Origin: DATBGO01 sp036558005
GTDB taxonomy: Bacteria; Actinomycetota; Actinomycetes; Streptosporangiales; Streptosporangiaceae
Length of the DNA stretch: 64,000 nucleotides
NCBI GenBank assembly: GCA_036558005.1
Contig: DATBGO010000212.1
Span: 1-64,000, forward strand
Reading direction: 5' to 3'
Of the stretch, positions 1 to 9,419 are shown piece after piece (position 1 is the first letter of the stretch; each line of letters begins with the position of its first letter). The notes beneath the pieces were generated by a model. It ran no database searches. It was given only the letters and a program-made list of their open reading frames with translations, and had not been told where the DNA came from. The position numbers and the translations under genes are program-made.

Positions 1-375
1 GATCTCCGAGTCGGCCAGCCGGTCCAGCGCCTCGGCCTCGGCCGACCGGGCCGGGCCGGCCAGCGGGTCGGTGCCGGACTGCCAATCCTCCTGGAAGTCG
101 GTGGACAGGGCGGCGAGCGGCTCGCGGCGCTTCTTCCGGTAGGAGTTGATGAACGTGTTGGCCAGGATCCGGTGCAGCCAGGCGCGCAGGTTAGTGCCCG
201 GCATGAACTGGTGGAACGCGGCGTAGGCCTTGACCGAGGTCTCCTGGACCAGGTCCTCGGCGTCGGACGGGTTCCTGGTCATGCGCAGCGCGGCGGGGTA
301 CAGCTGACCGAGGAACGGCACCACATCCTGCTCGAACCGGCCATTGCGGTCCGGTGCCTGGTCGCTCGGGCTCAT
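1..375 (-). CDS. sigR: SigR/SigH-type ECF RNA polymerase sigma factor (3' end outside window)
   Basis: Only the first 125 codons are present; the gene runs off the left edge. The ATG at 375 is preceded by a GGAG-type ribosome site. Region 2 is clear: a DAEDLVQET core, then AYAAFHQFMPGTNLRAWL and ILANTFINSYRKKRREP, a combination characteristic of the SigR/SigH group of ECF factors that controls thiol-oxidative stress genes in actinobacteria. The segment ending in EALDRLADSEI matches the linker before region 4 in that group. These factors usually work with a zinc anti-sigma factor (RsrA/RshA) encoded just downstream, which would lie outside the window. Region 4 cannot be checked. The 197 bases to the next gene hold no SigR-type GGAAT/GTT promoter that I can recognise. 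Confidence 0.88.
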   Translation of the reverse strand, partial: MSPSDQAPDRNGRFEQDVVPFLGQLYPAALRMTRNPSDAEDLVQETSVKAYAAFHQFMPGTNLRAWLHRILANTFINSYRKKRREPLAALSTDFQEDWQSGTDPLAGPARSAEAEALDRLADSEI

Positions 376-572
376 CACGTACTCCGCTCCTCGTTAGCCT
401 GTCACCTTATAGACGAAGCGGGGACGCTGTCTGGCCGCGTCTAGCGGGATAATTTTGCGCTGCTCTTATCGTACCGCCTCGCGATGTATCGCGAAAGTGC
501 CCGTTCCTCAGGGCGCTGCTCTCAGTACAGGGCCGAGTACAGGGCCGACTGCGGTCCTGTACTTAAGATCGC

Positions 573-2177
573 TCAGATCCAGCGGTGATACCACATTCTG
601 GCCAGCCAGGATGTGTACGGAATGATCTTGGCGGCGAACACCGGGTACATGTACCAGAAGTCGGCGACGACGGCGAGCAGGTACGCGCCGGCCAGGCCGG
701 CCCCGGCGGCCCGGCGGCCGATGCTGGCCCGGGCGGGCCCGATAATCAGCCCCAGGCACAACGTCACCGCGATCACCAGGAATGGGTCGAACACCACCGC
801 GTAGAAGTAGAACATCGTGCGGTGGTCGTGCCAGGCGTACCAGAACCAGGGCAGCCAGCCCGCCGCCACCCCGGCCAGCACCGCGCCGGCCCGCCAGTCG
901 CGGCGCAGCAGCCACCACACCACGCAGGCGATCAGCGCCGGGATCGACGCCCACCAGATCGCCGGGGTGCCGATGGCCAGCACCTCCTGCGCACAGTTGT
1001 GCACCCCGCAGGCGTGCGAGTGCCCGTCGTAGTACATCGACACCGGGCGGCTCATCACCAGCCAGGACCACGGCCAGGACTGGTACGGGTGGGGCTTGGT
1101 CAGCGTCACGCTGAAATGCAGCACCGCCAGCTGGTACTGGTACAGCGAATCCAGCGCGGCCCAGATCGGGTTGTGGACGCCGTGCTGCACGGCCCAGTCC
1201 CTGCCGTAGCCGTAGCGCGAGGCAAACCAGCCGGACCACGAGGCCAGGTAGGCCGCCACGGGCACGAGGCCGAACGAGAACGGCAGCCACAGCCCGTCCC
1301 GCATCGTCTGGCCGCCAGGGCTGGTAAAGCCCGCCGTCTTCCGTGCGCCGACGTCCCAGGCCAGCGTCAGCACCGCGAACACCGGCACGAACCAGATGCC
1401 GTTCCACTTCGAGGCGATGGCCAGGCCCAGGCACAGCCCGGCGGCCACCCGCCACCAGCGCAGCCCGAGCCGCGGCCCGGGCCCGGGGGGCGGCGGCCGC
1501 ATCCCGGCCTCGGCGGCCGCGTCGGCTCGTTCCCCGTCCCGCAGCACGGCCGCGGCGAGCCGGGCCCGGCTGCGGTCCCGGTCGATCAGCAGGCAGCCGA
1601 ACGCGGCCAGCACCCAGAACATCACGCTGATGTCCAGCAGCGCGGTGCGGCTCATGACGAGCTCGAGGCCGTCCAGGGCCAGAAGCAGACCGGCGACGCA
1701 GCCGAGCAGGTTGGACCTGGTCATCCGGCGGGCGATCCGGGCGGTCATCAGGATGGCCAGCGAGCCGAGGATGGCGACCATCAGCCGCCAGCCGAACGGG
1801 GTCAGGCCGAACAGCCACTCGCCGCCGGCGATCGCCACCTTGCCCAGCGGCGGGTGGACCACGAACTCGCCGCCCGAGCCCAGGATGCGGGTGCCGCCGT
1901 GGGCCAGCAGCTTGTCGGCGTTGCTGACATGGTTGATCTCGGCCCCGTGCCGGAGGATGCCGTAGGCGTCACCGACGTAGTAGGTCTCGTCGAAGACGAT
2001 GGCATGCGGCTTGCCGAGCCGGCTGAACCGCAGGATCCCGCCGAACAGGGTGACCAGCAGCGGCGCGGCCCAGCCCCAGAACGTGCTGCCCGGCAGCGGC
2101 GGCACCAGCCTGGCCCGCAGCCCGGCGCCTCGCTCAGCCGGCCCGCCGGGCGCCTGCTTAGCCTCGTTTGCCATCAT
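573..2177 (-). CDS. pmt: Protein O-mannosyltransferase (GT39 family)
   Basis: 534-residue polytopic membrane protein. It transfers mannose from polyprenyl-phosphate mannose to Ser/Thr of secreted proteins. Diagnostic features are the first extracytoplasmic loop with VFDETYYVGDAYGI (the acidic DE of PMT enzymes) near residues 61-75, HPPLGK near 115, and several hydrophobic spans (about 35-50, 130-150, 160-178, 188-200 and many in the C-terminal half). The Cys/Trp-rich C-terminal part fits PMT_4TMC. It is divergent from rsmI, and the pmt/rsmI pair is a conserved arrangement in Streptomyces. The start is ATGATG at 2177/2174, with no strong ribosome site before it. Substrates could include the secreted proteins encoded further right. 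Confidence 0.9.
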   Translation of the reverse strand: MMANEAKQAPGGPAERGAGLRARLVPPLPGSTFWGWAAPLLVTLFGGILRFSRLGKPHAIVFDETYYVGDAYGILRHGAEINHVSNADKLLAHGGTRILGSGGEFVVHPPLGKVAIAGGEWLFGLTPFGWRLMVAILGSLAILMTARIARRMTRSNLLGCVAGLLLALDGLELVMSRTALLDISVMFWVLAAFGCLLIDRDRSRARLAAAVLRDGERADAAAEAGMRPPPPGPGPRLGLRWWRVAAGLCLGLAIASKWNGIWFVPVFAVLTLAWDVGARKTAGFTSPGGQTMRDGLWLPFSFGLVPVAAYLASWSGWFASRYGYGRDWAVQHGVHNPIWAALDSLYQYQLAVLHFSVTLTKPHPYQSWPWSWLVMSRPVSMYYDGHSHACGVHNCAQEVLAIGTPAIWWASIPALIACVVWWLLRRDWRAGAVLAGVAAGWLPWFWYAWHDHRTMFYFYAVVFDPFLVIAVTLCLGLIIGPARASIGRRAAGAGLAGAYLLAVVADFWYMYPVFAAKIIPYTSWLARMWYHRWI

Positions 2178-2221
2178 CGGATGCCATCGTAGGGGCGCGC
2201 AGCGCTAGCGTGGGGACAGGA

Positions 2222-3106
2222 ATGGAACGCGAGGGCAGCACGCGAAGCCCGGCCGGGCCGGCCGCCACGCTCACGCTCGCGGCCGCCCCGATCGGCAATC
2301 CCGGCGACGCCTCGCCCCGGCTGGCCGGCGCGCTCGGCACCGCCGCGGTGGTGGCCGCCGAGGACACCCGGCGGGCGGGCCGGCTCGCCGCCGCGCTCGG
2401 GGTGAGCATCACCGGGCGGCTGGTGTCCTACCACGACCACGTCGAGCAGGCCAGGGCGGCCGAGTTGCTGGCCGAGCTGCGCGCGGGCCGGGACGTGCTG
2501 ATCATCACCGACGCGGGCATGCCGGGCGTGAGCGACCCGGGCTACCGGCTGGTGGCGGCGGCCGCCGCCGAGGGCATCAGGGTGACCGTGCTGCCCGGGC
2601 CGTCCGCGGTGACCGCCGCGCTGGCGGTGTCCGGGCTGCCGTCGGACCGGTTCTGCTTCGAGGGCTTCCTGCCGGTCAAGGCCGGGGACCGGGCCCGCAG
2701 GCTCGCCGGGCTGGCCGCCGAGCCGCGCACCATGATCTTCTTCGCGAGCCGGCGCAGGCTGGCCGCGACGCTGGAGGAGCTCGCGGCCGCGCTCGGCGCT
2801 GAGCGGCGGGCCGTCGTCTGCAGGGAGCTGACCAAGACGCACGAGGAAATCCGCCGCGGCACCCTGGCCCAGCTGGCCCGCTGGGCCAGGGAAGGCACGC
2901 TCGGCGAGGTCACCGTCGTGGTCCAGGGCGCGCCCGCGCAGCCAGGCGGCGACCCGGAGGCCGCCGCGGCCGAGGTGGAGGAGCGGGTCGCGGCCGGCGC
3001 CCCGCGCAAGGCCGCGATCGCCGCGGTAGCCAGCGAAAAAGGCGTCCCGAAGCGGGAGCTGTACGACGCCGTCGTGCGGCACCGGGCGGTGCGGCCCGGC
3101 CACTAG
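2222..3106 (+). CDS. rsmI: 16S rRNA (cytidine-1402-2'-O)-methyltransferase
   Basis: 294-residue SAM-dependent tetrapyrrole-methylase-fold enzyme that 2'-O-methylates C1402 in the decoding centre of 16S rRNA. Visible motifs are AAPIGNPGD (SAM loop) near the N-terminus, AEDTRRAGRL, YHDH, ITDAGMPGVSDPG, VLPGPSAVTAALAVSGLPSDRFCFEGFLP and an FFASRRRL segment, all in family order. I chose the ATG at 2222, which has GGGGACAGG just upstream. An earlier in-frame ATG at 2168 would overlap the divergent pmt start and add residues not seen in the family. metG follows after 9 bases. Confidence 0.93.
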   Translation: MEREGSTRSPAGPAATLTLAAAPIGNPGDASPRLAGALGTAAVVAAEDTRRAGRLAAALGVSITGRLVSYHDHVEQARAAELLAELRAGRDVLIITDAGMPGVSDPGYRLVAAAAAEGIRVTVLPGPSAVTAALAVSGLPSDRFCFEGFLPVKAGDRARRLAGLAAEPRTMIFFASRRRLAATLEELAAALGAERRAVVCRELTKTHEEIRRGTLAQLARWAREGTLGEVTVVVQGAPAQPGGDPEAAAAEVEERVAAGAPRKAAIAAVASEKGVPKRELYDAVVRHRAVRPGH

Positions 3107-3115
3107 GCTGGGCGC

Positions 3116-4912
3116 ATGTCCCAGACCAGCCGACACATCCTGGCCGCGGCAGCGTGGCCCTATGCCAACGGCCCGCGGCACATCGGGCACGTGTCCGGAT
3201 TCGGGCTGCCGTGCGACATGTTCGCCCGGTACCAGCGGATGGCAGGCAACAAGGTGCTGATGGTCAGCGGCACCGACGAGCACGGCACGCCGATCCAGGT
3301 CCAGGCCGACGCCGAGGGCGTCAGCGCGCGCGAGCTCGCCGACCGGTACAACCGGGTCATCGCCGAGGACCTGACCGGCCTGGGCATGACGTATGACCTG
3401 TTCACCAGGACCACGACCCGCAACCACTACGCGGTCGTGCAGGAGATCTTCACCGGCCTGTACGACAACGGCTACATCTTCCCGCGTGCCACGATGGGCG
3501 CGATCTCGCCGTCCACCGGGCGGACCCTGCCCGACCGCTACATCGAGGGCACCTGCCCGATCTGCGGCTACGACGGGGCCCGCGGCGACCAGTGCGACAA
3601 CTGCGGCAACCAGCTCGACCCGGCCGACCTGATCAGCCCCCGGTCGAAGATCAACGGCGAGAAGCCGGATTTCGTGCAGGCCGAGCATTTCTTCCTCGAC
3701 CTGCCCGCCTTCGCCGACGTGCTCGGCACCTGGCTGCAGGGCAAGAGCGGCCAGTGGCGGCCCAACGTGCTGAAGTTCGCCCTCAACCTGCTCGGCGACC
3801 TGCAGCCGCGGGCGATCACCCGGGACCTGGACTGGGGGGTGCCGATCCCGCTGGATGGCTGGCGGGACCGCCCGGACAAGCGGATCTACGTCTGGTTCGA
3901 CGCGGTGGTCGGTTACCTGTCGGCCTCGGTGGAGTGGGCCCGCCGCCAGGGCGACCCGGACGCCTGGCGGGCGTGGTGGCAGTCGCCGGACGCCGACTCC
4001 TACTACTTCATGGGCAAGGACAACATCGTCTTCCACGCCGAGATCTGGCCGGCCATGCTGCTGGGCTACAACGGCAAGGGCAGCAGGGGCGGCACGCCGG
4101 GCGCGCTCGGCGCGCTCGGGCTGCCCACCGAGGTGGTGTCCAGCGAGTACCTGACGATGGAGGGCCGGAAGTTCTCCTCGTCCCGCGCGGTGGTCATCTA
4201 CGTGCGGGACTTCCTGGCCCGCTACGACGTCGACGCGCTGCGCTACTACGTCGCGGTGGCCGGGCCGGAAACCCAGGACACCGACTTCACCTGGTCGGAG
4301 TTCATCCGGCGCAACAACGGCGAGCTGCTGGCCAACTGGGGGAACCTGGTCAACAGGTCGGTCTCGTTCGCGGCCCGCAACATCGGCGAGATCCCGCCGG
4401 CCGGCCAGCTGACCGATGCCGACAACCAGATCCTGCAGCGGTCCAGGGCCGCGTTCGCCACGGTCGGCGACGCCCTCGGGCGGTCCAGGTTCAAGCTGGC
4501 CGCGACCGAGGTGATGCGGACGCTGGCCGAGGCCAACAAGTACCTCTCCGACCAGGCGCCGTGGAAGCTGCGCGAGTCCGGCCCGGACCGGATGCGGACC
4601 ATCTGCCACGTGGCGCTGCAGCTGGTCGACGACGGGAAGACGCTGCTCACCCCGTTCCTGCCCGGCTCCTCGCAGAAGGTGTTCGAGATGCTCGGCGGCA
4701 GCGGGGTGTGGTCGGCGATGCCGCGGATCGAGGAAGTCAGCGATGGGGGCGGGCCCGGCTACCCGGTGATCACCGGGAACTACCAGAGCGCCGCCCGGTG
4801 GGAGCCGGCCGCGGTCCGGCCGGGCACCCCGCTGGCCCCGCCGACACCGTTGTTCACCAAGCTCGACCCGGCCCTCGCCGACGAGGAGATCGCCAGGCTG
4901 GAGCGGTCGTGA
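3116..4912 (+). CDS. metG: Methionyl-tRNA synthetase
   Basis: 598-residue class I aminoacyl-tRNA synthetase. The HIGH-type signature appears as YANGPRHIGHV near residues 18-28. The editing/zinc insertion has two CxxC knuckles (CPIC...CDNC, about residues 146-165). The KMSKS-equivalent is GRKFSSSRA near 350, followed by a DALRYYVAVAGPE anticodon-domain entry. No C-terminal tRNA-binding (Trbp111) domain is present, as is usual for short actinobacterial MetRS. The stop overlaps the tatD GTG start by four bases, so the two are probably translationally coupled. Confidence 0.96.
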   Translation: MSQTSRHILAAAAWPYANGPRHIGHVSGFGLPCDMFARYQRMAGNKVLMVSGTDEHGTPIQVQADAEGVSARELADRYNRVIAEDLTGLGMTYDLFTRTTTRNHYAVVQEIFTGLYDNGYIFPRATMGAISPSTGRTLPDRYIEGTCPICGYDGARGDQCDNCGNQLDPADLISPRSKINGEKPDFVQAEHFFLDLPAFADVLGTWLQGKSGQWRPNVLKFALNLLGDLQPRAITRDLDWGVPIPLDGWRDRPDKRIYVWFDAVVGYLSASVEWARRQGDPDAWRAWWQSPDADSYYFMGKDNIVFHAEIWPAMLLGYNGKGSRGGTPGALGALGLPTEVVSSEYLTMEGRKFSSSRAVVIYVRDFLARYDVDALRYYVAVAGPETQDTDFTWSEFIRRNNGELLANWGNLVNRSVSFAARNIGEIPPAGQLTDADNQILQRSRAAFATVGDALGRSRFKLAATEVMRTLAEANKYLSDQAPWKLRESGPDRMRTICHVALQLVDDGKTLLTPFLPGSSQKVFEMLGGSGVWSAMPRIEEVSDGGGPGYPVITGNYQSAARWEPAAVRPGTPLAPPTPLFTKLDPALADEEIARLERS

Positions 4913-5742
4913 CCGGGTCCGGCCGGGCGGCCAGGCCCGCGCTGCCCGAGCCGCTGCCCCGCCCCGCCCCGGACAGCCACACCCACCTGGACATGATCGA
5001 CCGCCCGGTGACCGAGGTGCTGGCGGACGCCCGGTCGGTCGGCATCGTCAAGGTGGTGACCGTCGGCACCGACCTGGCGTCCGCGCAGTGGGTGGCCAGC
5101 TGCGCGCAGCAGCACCAGGACGTCTACGCGGCGGTCGCGATCCACCCCAACGAGACCGCCGCGGCAGCCTCCTCTGCGGCTCAGCGGGACGAGGTGCTGG
5201 CGCGGATCGCCGCGCTCGCGGAGCTGGACCAGGTGCGGGCGGTCGGCGAGACCGGGCTGGACTACTACCGGGACAGCGCCCCGCCCGCGGTCCAGCGGGA
5301 ATGGTTCCGCGCCCACATCCAGATCGCCAAGCAGTCCGGCAAGGCGCTGATGATCCACGACCGGGACGCTCATGACGACGTGCTGGCGATCCTGGACGCC
5401 GAGGGCCCGCCGGAGCGGGTGATCTTCCACTGCTTCTCCGGTGACGCGGCGATGGCCAAGCGGTGCGCCGACGCCGGGTACGTGATGAGCTTCGCCGGCA
5501 ACCTCACCTTCGCCAGCGCCCAGCCGCTGCGCGACGCCGCCGCCGCGGCGCCCGCCGAGCTGATCCTGGCCGAGACCGACGCGCCGTTCCTGACCCCGGT
5601 GCCGCACCGCGGCAAGCCCAACGCCCCGGCGATGGCGGCCGCCACGCTGCGCGCGCTCGCTGACCTCAGGCAGCTCGACCTGGCCGCGCTGTGCGAGCAG
5701 GTCAGCGCCACCGCGCAGCGGGTGTTCGGCTGGCCGGGCTAG
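4909..5742 (+). CDS. tatD: TatD-family metal-dependent deoxyribonuclease
   Basis: 277-residue TIM-barrel hydrolase. The GTG start at 4909 sits in the GTGA overlap with the metG stop. Metal ligands are visible as DSHTHLD (HxH) near residue 22, GETGLDYYRD (Glu) near 110, a His in MIHDRDAHDD, FHCFSGD and AETDAPFLTPVPHRGKPN (Asp) near 222. TatD enzymes are 3'-5' DNA/RNA exonucleases linked to DNA repair and RNA quality control. Placement between metG and rsmA is the usual actinobacterial order; in that lineage this is the housekeeping TatD/YcfH-like paralogue. Confidence 0.93.
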   Translation: MTGSGRAARPALPEPLPRPAPDSHTHLDMIDRPVTEVLADARSVGIVKVVTVGTDLASAQWVASCAQQHQDVYAAVAIHPNETAAAASSAAQRDEVLARIAALAELDQVRAVGETGLDYYRDSAPPAVQREWFRAHIQIAKQSGKALMIHDRDAHDDVLAILDAEGPPERVIFHCFSGDAAMAKRCADAGYVMSFAGNLTFASAQPLRDAAAAAPAELILAETDAPFLTPVPHRGKPNAPAMAAATLRALADLRQLDLAALCEQVSATAQRVFGWPG

Positions 5743-5754
5743 GGCCAGGCAGCG

Positions 5755-6696
5755 ATGCCCGACCGGCCGGCGCGGCCGGGCCAGGCCGCGGGAGCGGCAC
5801 CTGGTCCCGCGCTGCTCGGCGCGGCTGATATCAGGCAGATCGCGCGCCGGGTCTCGGTCACGCCGTCCAGGCGGCTCGGCCAGAACTTCGTCATCGACCC
5901 CGGCACGGTCCGCCGGATCACCGCGCTGGCGAGGCTGCGCCCCGGCGAGAGCGTGCTGGAGGTCGGCCCCGGATTCGGGTCGCTGACGCTGCCGCTGCTC
6001 GCCGCGGCCGGCCCGGCGGGCAGCGTCACCGCGATCGAGGTGGACCCGGTGCTGGCCGCCGAGCTGCCGGTCACGGTCGCGGCCAGGGCACCCGGGCTGG
6101 CCGCGCGGCTGCGGGTGCTGACCGCCGACGCGGCCCGGGTGACCGGGCTGCCCGGCCCGCCGCCTGCGGTGCTGGTCGCCAACCTGCCCTACAACGTGGC
6201 CGTGCCGGTGCTGCTGCACCTGCTGGCCACGGTGCCGTCGGTCGGGCGCGGCCTGGTGATGGTCCAGGCCGAGGTGGCCGACCGGATGAGCGCCGCGCCT
6301 GGCAGCCGGACCTACGGCGTGCCGTCGGTGAAGCTGGCCTGGCACGCGGCGGTCCGCCGGGCCGGGCCGGTGCCGCGGACGGTGTTCTGGCCGGTGCCGA
6401 GGGTGGACTCGGGCCTGGTCGCGTTCACCCGCCGCGACCCGCCGCGGCTGGCCGTGCCAGCCGGCGCCGGGCAGCCGGGCAGGGACGAGGTCTTCGCCGT
6501 CGTCGACGCCGCCTTCGCGCAACGGCGCAAGACGCTGCGGGCGGCGCTGGCGTCCTGGGCGGGCTCGGCGGCCGCCGCCGGGCGGCTGCTCGCCGCCGCC
6601 GGGATCGACCCTGGGCTGCGCGGCGAGGCGCTCGACGTGTCGCAGTTCGCCCGCATCGCGCTGGCGGGCCGGGTCCGCGCAGCCGCCGCCGGCTGA
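5755..6696 (+). CDS. rsmA: 16S rRNA (adenine-1518/1519-N6,N6)-dimethyltransferase (KsgA)
   Basis: 313-residue Rossmann methyltransferase that dimethylates the two adjacent adenines in helix 45 of 16S rRNA. Family motifs: RRLGQNFVIDPGTVRRI near 38-55, SAM motif VLEVGPGFGSLTLPL near 66-80, EVDPVL (acidic SAM ligand) near 100, and the catalytic NLPYNVAVPVL near 141-151. The C-terminal helical domain with FAQRRKTLR is also present. It lies 12 bases after tatD and 24 before ispE in the same direction, so it is probably part of one housekeeping operon. Confidence 0.95.
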   Translation: MPDRPARPGQAAGAAPGPALLGAADIRQIARRVSVTPSRRLGQNFVIDPGTVRRITALARLRPGESVLEVGPGFGSLTLPLLAAAGPAGSVTAIEVDPVLAAELPVTVAARAPGLAARLRVLTADAARVTGLPGPPPAVLVANLPYNVAVPVLLHLLATVPSVGRGLVMVQAEVADRMSAAPGSRTYGVPSVKLAWHAAVRRAGPVPRTVFWPVPRVDSGLVAFTRRDPPRLAVPAGAGQPGRDEVFAVVDAAFAQRRKTLRAALASWAGSAAAAGRLLAAAGIDPGLRGEALDVSQFARIALAGRVRAAAAG

Positions 6697-6720
6697 CGGG
6701 CCGCGTACCATCATCTGGTC

Positions 6721-7653
6721 GTGACTGTGACTCCTGTGACCGCTCGGGTGCCCGCGAAGGTGAACCTTCAGCTGGCCGTCGGGCCGCCCCGGGCCGATGG
6801 CTATCACGATCTGGTCACTGTCTTTCACGCTGTGTCGCTGTTCGACGAGGTGACGGTGCGCCCGGCCGACCGGACCAAGGTCGTCGTGACCGGGACCGGG
6901 GCCGACCTGGTGCCGCTCGGGCACGCCAACCTGGCCGCCCGCGCCGCGGCCGCGCTGGCCAGGGCGGCCGGCGTCCGGCAGCGGGAGAAGGCAGGCGTGC
7001 TGATCGAGATCCGCAAGCGGATCCCGGTCGCGGCCGGGCTGGCCGGGGGCAGCGCCGACGCGGCGGCCGCCCTGGTCGCCTGCAACGAGCTGTGGCAGGC
7101 GGGCGCGTCCGCGCAGGACCTGCGGGCGGTCGCCGCGGACATCGGCAGCGACGTCCCGTTCGCGCTGCTCGGCGGGACCGCCGTCGGCCAGGGCCGGGGT
7201 GAGCAGCTGAGCGCGGCCCTGGTGACGGGGGCGTATCACTGGGTGCTGGCGTTCGCCGCCGGCGGTCTTCCCACCCCCGAGGTGTACGCGACCTGTGACC
7301 GTCTCAGGGGCACCAGCGAGGTGCCCGCGCCGGAGCTGAGCACTGCGCTCATGGCCGCGCTGCGCTCAGGCGACCCGGCCGCGGTCGGCGAGCAGCTCAG
7401 CAATGACCTGCAGCCGGCCGCGCTGTCGCTGCGCCCGGACCTGCGCCGGGCGCTGGCCGCCGGCCGTCAGCACGGCGCGCTCGGCGCGGTCGTTTCCGGC
7501 TCGGGGCCGACCTGCGCGCTGCTGGCCGCCAGCGCCCGCCACGCCAGGGACCTGGCCGTGGCGATGACCAGCGAGGGCGTCTGCCGGGCGGTGACAGCCG
7601 TCCGGGGGCCGGCCGGCGGGGCGGCGGTCCTGGCGGCCGGGGACCGGGCGTGA
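6721..7653 (+). CDS. ispE: 4-diphosphocytidyl-2-C-methyl-D-erythritol kinase
   Basis: 310-residue GHMP-fold kinase that phosphorylates the 2-hydroxyl of CDP-ME in the MEP pathway of isoprenoid synthesis. This feeds the polyprenyl carriers and menaquinone tail used by other genes in the window. Motifs: VPAKVNLQLAVGPPRADGYHDL near 7-28, the phosphate loop PVAAGLAGGSADAAAAL near 101-117, SDVPFAL near 142 and the C-terminal VSGSGPTCALLA. The start is GTG at 6721. The stop overlaps the next gene's GTG by four bases. Confidence 0.95.
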   Translation: MTVTPVTARVPAKVNLQLAVGPPRADGYHDLVTVFHAVSLFDEVTVRPADRTKVVVTGTGADLVPLGHANLAARAAAALARAAGVRQREKAGVLIEIRKRIPVAAGLAGGSADAAAALVACNELWQAGASAQDLRAVAADIGSDVPFALLGGTAVGQGRGEQLSAALVTGAYHWVLAFAAGGLPTPEVYATCDRLRGTSEVPAPELSTALMAALRSGDPAAVGEQLSNDLQPAALSLRPDLRRALAAGRQHGALGAVVSGSGPTCALLAASARHARDLAVAMTSEGVCRAVTAVRGPAGGAAVLAAGDRA

Positions 7654-9419
7654 ACCTGGTCAACCTGGAGGCCGCGGTCAAGGCGTACGGCCCGAGGGCG
7701 CTGCTGGACGGGGTCTCGCTCGGGGTGTCCGGCGGCGACCGGATCGGCGTGGTCGGGCGTAACGGCGCTGGCAAGACCACGCTGCTCGCGCTGCTGGCGG
7801 GGACGGCCGTGCCCGACTCGGGCCGGGCCACCCGGGCCAGGGAGGCCCGGATCGGCTACCTCCCGCAGCAGGCCGTGCTCGCCGGGACGGTGCGTGAGCT
7901 CGTCTTCGGCGGGCTGGCCGAGCACGAATGGGCCGCCGACCCGCGCACCCGCGGCGTGGTCGGCGCGCTGCTGCCGGGCATCGCCGGCGAGGCGCGGGCA
8001 GAGCGGCTGTCGGGCGGCGAGCGCCGCCGGGTAGCGCTGGCCGCGCTGCTGCTGGGCAGCTACGACCTGCTGCTGCTCGACGAGCCCAGCAACCACCTGG
8101 ACCTGGAGGCGATCAGCTGGCTGGCTGGTTATCTCCGCCAGCACGCCCCGGCCCTGGTGGTGGTCACGCACGACCGCTGGTTCCTGGACGAGGTGACCGA
8201 GCGAACCTGGGAGGTGGCCGGCGGGCAGGTGCACTCCTACGAGGGCGGTTATTCCGCCTACGTGCTGGCCAGGGCCGAGCGGGCCAGGCTGGCTGACGCG
8301 GCCGGCCGGCGGCGGCGCAACCTGCTGCGCAAGGAACTCGCCTGGCTGCGGCGCGGGCCGCCGGCCCGCACCAGCAAGCCCAGGTTCCGGGTCGAGGCGG
8401 CCACCGCGCTGATCGCCGACGAGCCAGCACCGCGCGACAGCGTCGCGCTGGCCAGGCTCGCCACCGCCCGGCTCGGGAAGACCGTCATCGAGGTCGAGGA
8501 CGCGACCGTGTCGGCTGGCCAGCGGCGGCTGCTGGACCGGCAGACCTGGCAGCTCGGTCCCGGCGACCGGGTCGGCGTGGTCGGGGTCAACGGCAGCGGC
8601 AAGACCACGCTGCTGCGGCTGCTGGCCGGCGGCCTGCCCGGCGGCCAGGCCGGGGGGCTGGCGGTGACCGGGCGGGTGCTGCGCGGCAAGACGGTGCGGC
8701 TGGGCTACCTGACCCAGGAGCCCGCCGCCGCCGAGCCGGGGCTGCGCGCGCTCGAGGCCGCCCAGCGGGTGCGCGCGATGGCCAGGCTCGGCGACCGCGA
8801 GGTGTCGGCCGGCCAGCTTCTTGACCTGCTCGGGCTGCGCGAGGACCGGCAGTGGACCCTGGTCAGCGAGCTGTCCGGCGGCGAGCGCAGGCGGCTGCAG
8901 CTGCTGACGCTGCTGATGGCCGAGCCGAACGTGCTGCTCCTGGACGAGCCGACCAACGACCTGGACATCGAGACGCTCACCGAGCTGGAGGACCTGCTGG
9001 ACGGCTGGCCGGGCTCGCTGGTGGTGGTCAGCCATGACCGGTATTTCCTGGAGCGGGTGACCGACCATGTGCTGGGGCTGCTCGACGGGACGCTGGCCTA
9101 CCTGCCCGGCGGGGTGAGCGAGTACCTGGACCGGCGGGCCGCCGCGCCCGCGCCCGGTGCCGGGCCGCCCGCCGTCGCGGCCGGGTCCGCGCCGTCGGCC
9201 GCGGCCAGGCGCCGGGACGCCCGCAAGGAACTCGCCCGGGTCGAGCGCCAGCTCAGCAGAGTCAGTGACCAGGAAGCAAAGCTCGTCGCGGCGCTGGCCG
9301 AGCGCGCCAGCGACTACGCCGCCCTGATCGACCTCGGCGCCGAGCTGCGCGCGGTCCAGGCCGAGAAGGCCGGCCTGGAAGACCGCTGGCTCACCCTCGC
9401 CGAAGAATCATCCGGCTAG
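7650..9419 (+). CDS. ABC-F family ribosome-associated ATPase
   Basis: 589-residue soluble protein with two ABC ATPase domains in tandem and no membrane span. Domain 1 has Walker A GRNGAGKTT near residues 36-44, signature LSGGERRR near 119 and Walker B LLLLDEPSNHLDLEA near 141. Domain 2 has GVNGSGKTT near 314, LSGGERRRLQL near 411 and LLLDEPTNDLDIET near 433. The interdomain segment is rich in Arg/Lys, as expected for the P-site tRNA-interaction linker, and there is a C-terminal coiled coil (about 530-585). ABC-F proteins act on ribosomes as translation factors or antibiotic-protection proteins; I cannot tell which from sequence. Starts in a GTGA overlap with ispE. Confidence 0.93.
   Translation: MNLVNLEAAVKAYGPRALLDGVSLGVSGGDRIGVVGRNGAGKTTLLALLAGTAVPDSGRATRAREARIGYLPQQAVLAGTVRELVFGGLAEHEWAADPRTRGVVGALLPGIAGEARAERLSGGERRRVALAALLLGSYDLLLLDEPSNHLDLEAISWLAGYLRQHAPALVVVTHDRWFLDEVTERTWEVAGGQVHSYEGGYSAYVLARAERARLADAAGRRRRNLLRKELAWLRRGPPARTSKPRFRVEAATALIADEPAPRDSVALARLATARLGKTVIEVEDATVSAGQRRLLDRQTWQLGPGDRVGVVGVNGSGKTTLLRLLAGGLPGGQAGGLAVTGRVLRGKTVRLGYLTQEPAAAEPGLRALEAAQRVRAMARLGDREVSAGQLLDLLGLREDRQWTLVSELSGGERRRLQLLTLLMAEPNVLLLDEPTNDLDIETLTELEDLLDGWPGSLVVVSHDRYFLERVTDHVLGLLDGTLAYLPGGVSEYLDRRAAAPAPGAGPPAVAAGSAPSAAARRRDARKELARVERQLSRVSDQEAKLVAALAERASDYAALIDLGAELRAVQAEKAGLEDRWLTLAEESSG

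Noticed and set aside
585..2192. Long forward open frame antisense to pmt
   Set aside because: Gln/Arg/Pro-rich translation without domains; it is an antisense shadow of the clear mannosyltransferase gene, typical of high-GC DNA.
2168..2221. Upstream ATG for rsmI
   Set aside because: It would overlap the divergent pmt start and add residues not seen in RsmI; ATG 2222 has a proper ribosome site.
2174..4609. Very long leftward open frame opposite rsmI and metG
   Set aside because: 811 codons without any domain and fully antisense to two recognised housekeeping genes; codon bias explains it.
3592..4908. Extension of the tatD frame far upstream into metG
   Set aside because: The part before GTG 4909 is an out-of-frame reading of metG; TatD similarity begins only after 4909.
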